7,730 nt of DNA from Parachlamydiaceae bacterium. GTDB lineage: Bacteria; Chlamydiota; Chlamydiia; Chlamydiales; Parachlamydiaceae. The stretch is from assembly GCA_003164155.1 (NCBI GenBank), contig PLSG01000148.1, positions 265 to 7,994 of the forward strand. Direction: 5' to 3'. The notes below the pieces were generated by a model that saw only the letters and a list, made by a program, of their open reading frames with translations, was not told the origin of the DNA and ran no database searches. Positions 1 through 6,412 of this stretch are shown here, piece after piece; the stretch's first letter is position 1; each line of letters begins with the position of its first letter. The translations under genes were made by a program, and so were the position numbers.

Positions 1-43
1 ATTCTACCTTAACAACGTACTAGGGCCATGCTTAGATTGATGT

Positions 44-75
44 GATTTTTTGAGTGAAAAATCTTCATCTTTTTT
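44..75 (+). terminator. Possible weak terminator hairpin
   Basis: Bases 44-50 (GATTTTT) pair with 57-63 (AAAAATC) around a six-base loop, and a T-rich stretch with six consecutive T follows on the plus strand a few bases later. This would suit the end of a plus-strand gene that stops at or before 38-40. The stem is almost entirely A-T and the T-run is not adjacent to it, so the call is tentative. It may be chance in an AT-rich region. Confidence 0.2.
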
Positions 76-95
76 AAAAGGGCTATGGAGCTGAA

Positions 96-230
96 TTATT
101 CCTCATACATGCCTAAGAGGGTGTCAATGAATTGAAAATCCAGTCGCTTTCGCGGTTTTTTTAGTTTTTCCAAAATGAAGGCCAATTCTATTCCTTTCTT
201 CATCCTTCCTATCTTTTTTATCCTTTCCAT
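96..230 (-). CDS. Possible small basic protein, unknown function (44 aa)
   Basis: A minus-strand frame runs from ATG (228-230) to TAA (96-98), 44 codons, 76 bases after the stop of the outer-membrane factor on the same strand. The product begins MERIKKIGRMKKG and ends DTLLGMYEE. It is lysine/arginine-rich in the first half, with a short hydrophobic patch (IELAFIL) in the middle. A second ATG at 201-203 would give 35 aa and is preceded by AGGAAGG, which touches the start codon, closer than a normal ribosome binding site. I recognise no family. The K/R-x-I spacing of the first dozen residues explains the 9-base periodicity of the polypyrimidine tract on the other strand. It could be a real small gene at the tail of the efflux transcript or a chance open frame in A-rich DNA. 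Confidence 0.27.
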   Translation of the reverse strand: MERIKKIGRMKKGIELAFILEKLKKPRKRLDFQFIDTLLGMYEE

Positions 231-306
231 CCTGTAAAAAATTTACAGAAGAGATAACAACTCATTGATCGAAAGTTTCTCCAATGATGGTGAACGGTCA
301 TTAACT

Positions 307-1803
307 TTACGGACTGATCTGCACTGGTGCCCATCCGCCTCCCAAGGCTTTGATCAATTGAATCGCCGTCACATAGCGTAAACCCTGAAGTGAATTGACC
401 TCCAATTGGTAATTGAGCCAACTCATTTCCGTATTAGCCACATCGATATAATTGATCAGACCCAAGGTATAGCGGTCCAGGTATAGTTGATAGGCTTTAT
501 GCGCCCATTGCTCCGTCGTTACCGCCAGATCGTATTGTTTGGCATAAGAGTCTAGATCTATCAAGGCATCCTCAACTTCTTGAAAAGCTATCAACATCTG
601 CTGCTGGTATTCCCCCCCGGCTTCTTTAAAGCGCGCGATTTGGGTATCTAAGTAATAGGGAGTTTTATATCCATCGAAAATCAATTGATTGGCCTGTGCA
701 CCCAGCATCAAAAAACGGCTCACCCACTTCATGAAATCCTTAAAGATTGGGCTTTCAAATCCCCCGGTGGTAGTCAGTGTCAAGGAAGGGAAGAATAGGG
801 CATAAGCCCCCTTTACCAAAGCATGCTCCGCGTGCGTATTGTATTCAGCTTGCGCAATGTCTGGACGACGGAGTAGCACTTCAGATGGAATGCCCTGGGG
901 TATGCAAGGCGGAGGACCGTCAAGCGGCATGTGCGCCAAGCAAAAATCTGAGGCAGGTACTCCTATTAAAACGGCAATTTGATTTTCTAGCACACTGCGT
1001 TGACGCAAAACATCATTATATTGAAGTAAGGCAGAGCCCACTTCTTCTGCGGCTAGGGCGACGTCGGCATAGAAAGTGATTTTTTCTGTGTAGCGCGCTA
1101 AGTTAATATCGTAGGCCTTTTGACGGGTTTTGAGGACTCCCAAAAGCAAATCAATTTGCGAATCCGCCGCGCGCAGCTGATAATAAGCTATCGCCAAATC
1201 TGTAGTCAGCGCCAGCATGACCACTTCGTAATTCTTTTTTTGGGCTAGCCACTGATATTTGGCAGAGTCATATTGATCCTTAATTTTCCCCCATAAATCC
1301 ACTTCATAACTCACATTCAAGGGCATAAAATAGAGCAGCTCATGTGCGCGAAAAGCAGGGGTATTCACATTAAGCGTGGAATAATTTTTAATCAATTCAA
1401 GGGTGTTGGTGTACTGCGGACTCAAGTTGATCTGCGGATAAAATGCCGCGGCTGCCATGCCCATCAGAGCCCGGGCCTCTTGGATTCTTTCGCAGGCCAC
1501 AAAAAGATCTCTATTGTTTTCGATGGCCCAACTCTCCAACTCGGCCAGTTGGCTATCTTCAAAAACTTGCCACCAATAGTCTAGATCGGCTTGCTCTGAA
1601 ACCTGGCCGGCTGAGTCCTCCTCACAGCTTTGGGCAGGGCTTTTCCATTTGGAGGGAACATCCACGCAAGGTGGAATATAATCTGGCCCCACAGAACAGC
1701 TGCTCAACACAACCCAGAAGATGGCAGTAGATAAACATGCAGTGTAATTCAGATTGACCTCGTAAATGTTAAAATCCCCCCGAGGAACCGAGAAGCAACT
1801 CAA
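307..1803 (-). CDS. RND efflux outer-membrane factor lipoprotein (NodT/OprM type)
   Basis: Outer-membrane channel subunit of a tripartite efflux pump. It trimerises into a beta-barrel and periplasmic alpha-tunnel through which the permease-adaptor complex discharges substrates. Visible features: a hydrophobic segment (about 22-34) ending in a lipobox LSSC with Cys36 as the lipidation site, followed by SVGPDY, the usual start of the mature protein; YEVDLWGK (166-173); LLRRPDIAQAE (310-320), a hallmark between the two OEP repeats; FQEVEDAL (407-414); RYTLGLINYIDV (444-455); and C-terminal ALGGGW (486-491). Length (498 aa, or about 460 mature) fits the family. The start is uncertain: TTG at 1803 directly follows an in-frame TAG and lacks a clear ribosome binding site. 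CTG at 1750-1752, with GAGG five bases upstream, would give an 18-residue signal peptide but no basic residue. It is divergent from the permease and adaptor, and shared control through the intervening palindrome is likely. Family call is firm; substrate unknown. Confidence 0.93.
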   Translation of the reverse strand: MSCFSVPRGDFNIYEVNLNYTACLSTAIFWVVLSSCSVGPDYIPPCVDVPSKWKSPAQSCEEDSAGQVSEQADLDYWWQVFEDSQLAELESWAIENNRDLFVACERIQEARALMGMAAAAFYPQINLSPQYTNTLELIKNYSTLNVNTPAFRAHELLYFMPLNVSYEVDLWGKIKDQYDSAKYQWLAQKKNYEVVMLALTTDLAIAYYQLRAADSQIDLLLGVLKTRQKAYDINLARYTEKITFYADVALAAEEVGSALLQYNDVLRQRSVLENQIAVLIGVPASDFCLAHMPLDGPPPCIPQGIPSEVLLRRPDIAQAEYNTHAEHALVKGAYALFFPSLTLTTTGGFESPIFKDFMKWVSRFLMLGAQANQLIFDGYKTPYYLDTQIARFKEAGGEYQQQMLIAFQEVEDALIDLDSYAKQYDLAVTTEQWAHKAYQLYLDRYTLGLINYIDVANTEMSWLNYQLEVNSLQGLRYVTAIQLIKALGGGWAPVQISP

Positions 1804-1897
1804 CTAAAATTTATAGATATACAACACAAAGCTCTAATTTTTTTGTGCTTTACGGTTAATTAAAGCTAACCTCAACTTTAAAAGCCTTTTTTTTCGA

Positions 1898-1944
1898 TCT
1901 TATCCAGCTTTTCAGTCAAATTTTGACTGAAAGGCTGGATAAGA
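1898..1944. promoter_or_regulatory. 47-bp near-perfect palindrome, likely operator
   Basis: Bases 1898-1920 pair with 1922-1944 around the single base 1921. All 23 positions match except 1909/1933, which is a T-G pair, so even as RNA the stem would be continuous. The right half contains the -35 hexamer of the plus-strand promoter, and by symmetry the left half gives TTGACT on the minus strand (1919-1914). Palindromes of this kind between divergent efflux genes are typical binding sites for dimeric repressors such as the TetR/AcrR family; that assignment is inference. It is not a canonical intrinsic terminator: no T-run follows it on the plus strand, and on the minus strand an A-run follows. 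The T-run at 1887-1894 lies before it on the plus strand. The predicted transcription start is downstream, favouring a DNA operator over an RNA hairpin. Confidence 0.6.
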
Positions 1945-1953
1945 CCGTATTTT
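1923..1953 (+). promoter_or_regulatory. Candidate sigma70-type promoter for the permease-adaptor operon
   Basis: TTGACT at 1923-1928 matches the -35 consensus at five of six positions. TATTTT at 1948-1953 matches the -10 at four of six, with a 19-base spacer, longer than the ideal 17. Alternative -10 registers within the same T/A-rich stretch (for example 1951-1956) are possible. Transcription would start near 1960, giving a leader of roughly 55-60 bases. The -35 and much of the spacer lie inside the palindrome, so a bound repressor would occlude it. Confidence 0.42.
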
Positions 1954-1971
1954 ATTGCAAAAAACAATTTT

Positions 1972-2186
1972 AAGGAAGTATGTTAGGCTATTCAACTAAA
2001 ATTTTGGATTCTCGACATGTGGATAGTAGAACTGGCCTTAAGACGCCCTTATACCTTTGTGGTGTTTGCCTTGCTCATTGTCCTCACCAGCGGCTTCTTC
2101 ATGTTTACCACACCCAAAGATATTTTTCCCAATATCAATATTCCCATCGTCAGCGTGATTTGGCAGTATTCTGGCCTGCCTCCTGA
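1972..2186 (+). other. Ribosome-binding-like site and overlapping upstream ORF (68 codons)
   Basis: AAGGAAG (1972-1978) is followed by ATG at 1980, which opens a 68-codon frame ending at 2184-2186, out of frame with the permease gene it overlaps. The site is only one to four bases from the ATG, closer than usual, and the encoded peptide resembles no protein I know and contains no leader-like hydrophobic segment. The annotated permease ATG (2017) has only a weak GGA about ten bases upstream. The upstream ORF may therefore affect permease translation, or may be chance. Confidence 0.2.
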
Positions 2187-5100
2187 AGAGTTTGCCCAGC
2201 GGATTACCACCTTTAGCGAATATACCCTTTCCAACAATGTGAATGGCATTGAGCGCATGGAGTCTCAAACCTTTGGCGGTGTGGGTTTGGTGCGCCTCTA
2301 TTTCCACCCCAAAACAGAGGTATCATCAGCCCTAGCTCAAGCCACAGCGGCCTCTCAATCGATTCTGAAGCGCATGCCGCCAGGCGTCTTGCCGCCGGTT
2401 ATTTTGCAATACTACGTCAACACCGTGCCCATAGTGCAAATGGTTCTATCGGGTGAAAATATTCCAGAGTCTGAACTCTATGACTATGGCAATTGGCGCA
2501 TACGGCAGTCTATCGCCACCATTCCCGGAGCTACATTGCCCACACCTTATGGTGGAGAAGTGCGGCAGCTCATGGTGGATGTCGACTCCTTAGCAATGCA
2601 AAGCCGCGGGCTATCGGCGCGCGATGTCAACAACGCCGTAAACAATCAAGTCGTAACTACCCCCTTGGGAGATTCACGCATAGGAGATATTGACTACAAC
2701 GTCAATTTGAACAATACCCCTGTAGAACCGGATGCCTTTAACGATATTCCCATTGCCACGGTGGATGGAAAAACGGTCTTTTTAAGGGATGTGGCTTTTG
2801 CACATGATGGATTCGCTACGCAGACAAATATCGTGCGGCGCAATGGCATCGGCTCGGTTTTGATGCAGGTATTAAAAAATGGAGCCGCTTCAACGCTAGA
2901 TATCATCGACCAACTGAAAGATCTTTTGCCCACCATCGCGGCAGCGGCCCCCAAAGGTATGCATATCGATTTGATTTTCGACCAATCGATCTTTGTCAAA
3001 AGCGCCATTAAAGGCGTGGTGATCGAAGGGATATTAGCGGCTTGCTTGACGGGATGCATGGTGCTGATATTTTTAGGTAGCTGGCGCAGTACGGCCATTG
3101 TACTTATCTCCATCCCCTTGTCTATTATGACTTCGATTATTTTTTTGAGCCTGATGGGAGAAACCTTGAACATCATGACTTTGGGAGGACTCACCTTGGC
3201 CATCGGCATCTTGGTAGATGATGCGACTGTAGCCATTGAGAACATCCACCGCAACATCACTGCCGGAAAGCCCTTGGACCAGGCCATTTTAGACGGCTCC
3301 TATGAGGTGGCCATTCCAGCCTTTGTGTCCACCTTGTCCATCTGCATAGTATTTCTACCTGTGGTTTTGCTGGTGGGACCGGCCAAGTACCTGTTCACCC
3401 CCCTGGCGCTGGCCGTGGTCTTTGCGGTCATCGCCTCATACTTTTTGTCGCGCACACTTGTGCCTGTGATGATCAAATTCATCTTGCCTCCCGAGATGTA
3501 TCTGTACACAGGCGGAGGTCCGCAGACAACGCTCGACCGCTATCACGTCAAATTTGCCGAGCATTTCCAGCGTTTCCGCAAATCGTACGGATCAAAGCTG
3601 CAATGGTCTTTAGAAAACCGCTCTATCGTGCTGATTGTTTTCGGCATGCTTTTTGTCAGCGCCCTGCTGATCTCCCCTTTCATTGGACAAGATTTCTTCC
3701 CCACGGTCGATGCCGGCCAGCTGCGCTTGCACGTCCGAGCAGCTTCTGGAACGAGGATCGAAGTAACTGCAGAGATTTTCAGCGAAGTGGAAAATGAAAT
3801 AAGAAAAGTGATCGACCCCGAAGATATCGAAATGCTCATAGACAACATAGGCTTAAATCCCGTGCCTTATACGCTAGCTTTTGGAGATAGCGCCACGGTA
3901 GGAGGCTTCGATGGTGAGATTTTAATCTCGCTCAAGCCGGAAAGAAAAAATTCCACTCAGCAGTATATGGCGCAGCTGCGCACACATCTCAAAGACAAAT
4001 TCCCTCATCTGCTTTTCTTTTTTCAACCAGCCGATATGGTCAATCAAATCCTCAATTTAGGAGCGCCTACCCCCATTGACATTAAAGTCACTGGATATGA
4101 CCATGCGCATAATTTGGAGATCGCCAGAGAATTGATCGAAGAGATTTCGCATGTGCCAGGGGCAGTCGATGTGCATCTGCATCAAATTGTCGATCTTCCT
4201 GAGCTGTTCCTGGAAGTAGATCGTACCCAAATAGCATTGGCCGGCCTCAACCAGATAAATGTAACTAACGATGTGCTAATCAATTTCAGCGACAGCACCA
4301 CCGTCACTCCCAATTTTTGGCTCGACAGAAAATCAGGCGTGCCCTACCCCATAGCTGTTCAAAACCCCAAATACCGCATTAACTCGGTAGAAGACCTGTT
4401 GCACACGCCAGTTTCCAGCCCAGCCACCACGCAGTCACAGCTGCTATGCGACCTGTGCACGCTGGAGCGTCGCTCAACCGTCGGAGTGGCCAGCCATCTC
4501 AACATCCAGCCCGTCTATGATATTTATGCCAACGTTCAGGGACGCGATCTAGGGGGAGTGGCTTCGGATATCCAACGCCTGGTAGATAAAGCTAACAAAA
4601 AAATGAAACCCGGCAATGCCATTATGATCACTGGAGTGGTTTCCAATATGCAGACGGCTTTTATGCAGCTGGGCCTGGGCTTCATTTTTGCCATCTTATT
4701 GGTGTATTTTATTATGGTGATCAACTTTCAGTCTTGGCTGGATCCCTTCATCATCACTTTGGCCATCCCAGGGGCCTTCGCGGGGATTCTCTGGGCGCTG
4801 TTTCTCACAGGCACGACCTTCAACATCCCCTCCCTCATGGGATCAATCATGAGCGTAGGGATAGTCACGGCCAACAGCATTTTGCTGGTAACCTTCGCCA
4901 ACTTCCAGCTCACAGAAGGCAAATCCAGTATCGTGGCGATCCACACCGCCGCCGAGACGCGGCTGCGCCCTATCTTGATGACCACTTTGGCCATGATTGT
5001 GGGTATGCTGCCTATGGCTTTGGGGCTGGGAGAAGGCGGTGAGCAAAATGCTCCCCTCGGTAAAGCTGTGATCGGTGGACTAGCTATAGCTACCCTGACT

Positions 5101-5226
5101 ACATTGTTTTTCGTACCTGTAGTATTTTCATTCCTGCGCCACAAAGCCAACCCCTATCTGCATGCTAAGCATACCCCTTATGTGCCGCCAGAACATCAAT
5201 CTATCAACCAAGAGGGCTTAGAATGA
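2017..5226 (+). CDS. RND family efflux permease (AcrB/HAE1-like)
   Basis: Inner-membrane proton-driven pump subunit, expected to work as a trimer with twelve membrane helices and two large periplasmic loops. At 1069 aa it is full-length. The start MWIVELALRRPYTFVV is the standard N-terminus with helix 1 (about 10-30). FPNINIPIVSVIW (37-49) begins the first porter domain. Helices 2-6 span roughly 333-485, with the proton-relay pair Asp401-Asp402 in GILVDDATVAIEN (397-409). Helix 7 is about 536-556, introduced by LENRSIVLIV, and FIGQDFFPTVDAGQ (555-568) opens the second periplasmic loop. Helices 8-12 lie in about 883-1040, with RPILMTTLAMIVGMLP (984-999). In helix 10 the segment GIVTANSILLVTFAN (948-962) lacks the lysine found in AcrB (Lys940). 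A CxxC (811-814) sits in the second periplasmic loop. The gene comes before its adaptor, with which it overlaps by ATGA. Substrate cannot be told; the Asp pair and overall pattern suit organic compounds more than metals. Confidence 0.95.
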   Translation: MWIVELALRRPYTFVVFALLIVLTSGFFMFTTPKDIFPNINIPIVSVIWQYSGLPPEEFAQRITTFSEYTLSNNVNGIERMESQTFGGVGLVRLYFHPKTEVSSALAQATAASQSILKRMPPGVLPPVILQYYVNTVPIVQMVLSGENIPESELYDYGNWRIRQSIATIPGATLPTPYGGEVRQLMVDVDSLAMQSRGLSARDVNNAVNNQVVTTPLGDSRIGDIDYNVNLNNTPVEPDAFNDIPIATVDGKTVFLRDVAFAHDGFATQTNIVRRNGIGSVLMQVLKNGAASTLDIIDQLKDLLPTIAAAAPKGMHIDLIFDQSIFVKSAIKGVVIEGILAACLTGCMVLIFLGSWRSTAIVLISIPLSIMTSIIFLSLMGETLNIMTLGGLTLAIGILVDDATVAIENIHRNITAGKPLDQAILDGSYEVAIPAFVSTLSICIVFLPVVLLVGPAKYLFTPLALAVVFAVIASYFLSRTLVPVMIKFILPPEMYLYTGGGPQTTLDRYHVKFAEHFQRFRKSYGSKLQWSLENRSIVLIVFGMLFVSALLISPFIGQDFFPTVDAGQLRLHVRAASGTRIEVTAEIFSEVENEIRKVIDPEDIEMLIDNIGLNPVPYTLAFGDSATVGGFDGEILISLKPERKNSTQQYMAQLRTHLKDKFPHLLFFFQPADMVNQILNLGAPTPIDIKVTGYDHAHNLEIARELIEEISHVPGAVDVHLHQIVDLPELFLEVDRTQIALAGLNQINVTNDVLINFSDSTTVTPNFWLDRKSGVPYPIAVQNPKYRINSVEDLLHTPVSSPATTQSQLLCDLCTLERRSTVGVASHLNIQPVYDIYANVQGRDLGGVASDIQRLVDKANKKMKPGNAIMITGVVSNMQTAFMQLGLGFIFAILLVYFIMVINFQSWLDPFIITLAIPGAFAGILWALFLTGTTFNIPSLMGSIMSVGIVTANSILLVTFANFQLTEGKSSIVAIHTAAETRLRPILMTTLAMIVGMLPMALGLGEGGEQNAPLGKAVIGGLAIATLTTLFFVPVVFSFLRHKANPYLHAKHTPYVPPEHQSINQEGLE
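5211..5216 (+). promoter_or_regulatory. Ribosome binding site of the adaptor gene
   Basis: AGAGGG lies six bases before the ATG at 5223, inside the last codons of the permease gene. With the ATGA stop-start overlap it implies translational coupling, which would keep permease and adaptor synthesis in step. Confidence 0.6.
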
Positions 5227-6374
5227 GCGAACCAGTTCCCCCGCGGCGATGGCGGCTTGTGGCTGTGGTAGCCTTAGTACTTGTGCTGCTCTTTTTATGG
5301 GGATGGATTCCCCATAGGACAAATGCCAAAAAAGCCGATGCACTGGCCGCCAAATCTTCTGTGCCCAGCGTTTCCGTCATGCAGCTTAAGCCCAATGCCA
5401 ACCCCTTTACACTTGTGCTGCCCAGCTCTGCCCAAGCCTGGCATATTACGCCTGTCTGGGCGCGTGTCAATGGCTACCTGAAAAGTTATTTCGTGGATAT
5501 TGGCGATACGGTCAAAGAAGGCGATTTATTGGCTGAAATCGATACGCCAGAAACCGACGAGGAGCTTGCCCAAGCCCAAGCTGATTTAAACAGCGCGCAA
5601 GCGCAAAGAGATATCGCCAGCGTCACCAGCCTTCGCTGGCAAGGTCTTTGGGATAAAAATTCCGAAGCAGTTTCAAAGCAAGAAGTCGATCAATACAACT
5701 CCAACTTCACCTCCGCGCAAGCTCAGGTAGTCGCCAACGAAAAAAATGTCTCCAGATTGACTTATCAACAGCATTTCAAATATATCTATGCCCCCTTTGA
5801 CGGGGTCATTACCCAGCGCTTGATCGACATCGGCCACTTGATCTACGGCAGCGTCAACGGAACCCCACAAGAACTTTTCCAGATTGCCCAAACGGATCTC
5901 ATCCGCTTTTTCGTGGAGGTTCCCCAAACCTATTTCAGGCAAATCACAGAAGGCCTTGAAGCTGAAGTTACCGTGAAAGAACTACCTGGAAGGGTTTTTA
6001 AAGGCACAGTCACCCGCTATGCCAAGGCCTTAGATCCCACTTCCCGCACCCTGTTGACTGAAGTCGATGTAGAGAATAAGGAAGGGCTATTGTACGCTGG
6101 CTTATATGGACAGGTAAAATTCACCTTGCAGCAAGACACCATCAACTTCACCATTCCCACCACTGCAGTGATCATCCGCACGGGCTTCCCGCATGTGGCC
6201 AGCGTGGACGAAAATGAGCTCATCCGCTTACATCGCGTCCAAATCGGCCGCGACTACGGCAACCAGATGGAAATCACTTCCGGCCTCACAGAAGATAAGC
6301 GCATAGTCATTCTTCCCTCCGATGCCATCCGCGAAGGCGTTAAAGTGGTTATTGACGCAAAATCAGTTAAATGA
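5223..6374 (+). CDS. RND efflux periplasmic adaptor (membrane fusion protein, HlyD/AcrA family)
   Basis: Links the permease to the outer-membrane factor. The 383-aa protein has a basic N-end (PPRRWR, 6-11) and one hydrophobic segment (12-29). No lipobox cysteine is present, so it is probably held by an uncleaved membrane anchor rather than lipid. Domains in order: first lipoyl half-motif (about 75-108, VNGYLKSYFVDIGDTVKEGD); alpha-helical hairpin (about 110-184); second lipoyl half (188-207, YAPFDGVITQRLIDIGHLI); beta-barrel (about 224-305) containing LDPTSRTLLTEVDVEN (270-285), a family hallmark; and membrane-proximal domain (about 310-378). At the hairpin tip, R138, L142 and S151 resemble the AcrA Arg-Leu-Ser motif that contacts the outer-membrane channel, but the Leu-Ser stretch is two residues longer than in AcrA. 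It overlaps the permease stop by four bases, so the two form one operon. The family is clear; the cargo is unknown. Confidence 0.94.
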   Translation: MSEPVPPRRWRLVAVVALVLVLLFLWGWIPHRTNAKKADALAAKSSVPSVSVMQLKPNANPFTLVLPSSAQAWHITPVWARVNGYLKSYFVDIGDTVKEGDLLAEIDTPETDEELAQAQADLNSAQAQRDIASVTSLRWQGLWDKNSEAVSKQEVDQYNSNFTSAQAQVVANEKNVSRLTYQQHFKYIYAPFDGVITQRLIDIGHLIYGSVNGTPQELFQIAQTDLIRFFVEVPQTYFRQITEGLEAEVTVKELPGRVFKGTVTRYAKALDPTSRTLLTEVDVENKEGLLYAGLYGQVKFTLQQDTINFTIPTTAVIIRTGFPHVASVDENELIRLHRVQIGRDYGNQMEITSGLTEDKRIVILPSDAIREGVKVVIDAKSVK

Positions 6375-6380
6375 TATCAA
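6352..6380 (+). promoter_or_regulatory. Candidate internal promoter for the oxidase gene
   Basis: TTGACG (6352-6357, five of six -35 bases), a 17-base spacer and TATCAA (6375-6380, four of six -10 bases) straddle the end of the adaptor gene. Transcription would start near 6387, giving a leader of about 25 bases that contains the ribosome binding site at 6400-6405. This would let the oxidase be expressed independently of the pump. Position and spacing are good, but this is a pattern match only. Confidence 0.35.
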
Positions 6381-6399
6381 ATTCTGGCATAACCTTTTC

Positions 6400-6405
6400 A
6401 AGGAG
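6400..6405 (+). promoter_or_regulatory. Ribosome binding site that fixes the oxidase start
   Basis: AAGGAG is placed seven bases before ATG 6413, an ideal arrangement. The upstream in-frame ATG at 6371, which overlaps the adaptor stop (ATGA), has no comparable site, so 6413 is preferred as the start. Confidence 0.75.
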
Positions 6406-6412
6406 TTATCCC

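Larger units (their letters stand above)
1..306. other. AT-rich flank downstream of the outer-membrane factor gene
   Basis: No substantial gene is visible here. One plus-strand reading frame is open from base 2 to a TGA at 38-40 and could be the last dozen codons of a gene entering from the left, but this is too short to assign. The stretch holds a short AT-only-core hairpin (44-63), a polypyrimidine tract (about 191-232), a small 7-bp inverted repeat (232-238 with 242-248, loop AAA) and a 6-bp inverted repeat (262-267 with 282-287). The last two lie just downstream of the outer-membrane factor stop and might contribute weakly to its 3' end, but neither is followed by a convincing U-run on the minus strand. 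A small minus-strand ORF is listed separately. Confidence 0.6.
1804..2016. promoter_or_regulatory. Divergent control region between outer-membrane factor and permease genes
   Basis: AT-rich spacer of 213 bases between two genes transcribed away from each other. It contains the 47-bp palindrome and plus-strand promoter described separately. It also holds a 5-bp inverted repeat GGTTA/TAACC (1854-1858 with 1867-1871) and a 6-bp inverted repeat CACAAA/TTTGTG (1825-1830 with 1842-1847), both on the outer-membrane-factor side. For the minus-strand gene I find only a poor promoter match: TTGAGG at 1875-1870, a 17-base spacer and TAAAGC at 1852-1847, with three of six -10 bases correct. I do not call it. 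No regulator gene lies between the two units. Confidence 0.6.

Noticed and set aside
85..135. 16-codon plus-strand ORF after AAAAGG
   Set aside because: Too short, with no similarity and a ribosome site too close to the ATG; compatible with chance.
232..248. CTGTAAA/TTTACAG inverted repeat as terminator of the outer-membrane factor gene
   Set aside because: The stem is seven mostly A-T pairs and the minus-strand sequence after it is purine-rich, not a U-run.
777..1730. Plus-strand open frames opposite the outer-membrane factor
   Set aside because: They are shadows of a well-supported minus-strand gene, rich in Cys, His, Pro and Arg, with no family resemblance.
1887..1944. Palindrome plus T8 run as an intrinsic terminator
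   Set aside because: The T-run precedes the hairpin on the plus strand and appears as an A-run on the minus strand, so neither strand has the stem followed by U residues.
2694..3287. 197-codon open frame on the minus strand
   Set aside because: Lies entirely antisense to the permease's membrane and porter region, has low-complexity Met/Ser/Lys composition typical of reversed membrane codons, and no ribosome binding site.
4728..5150. 140-codon open frame on the minus strand
   Set aside because: Antisense shadow of permease helices 8-12; no recognisable domain or start signal.
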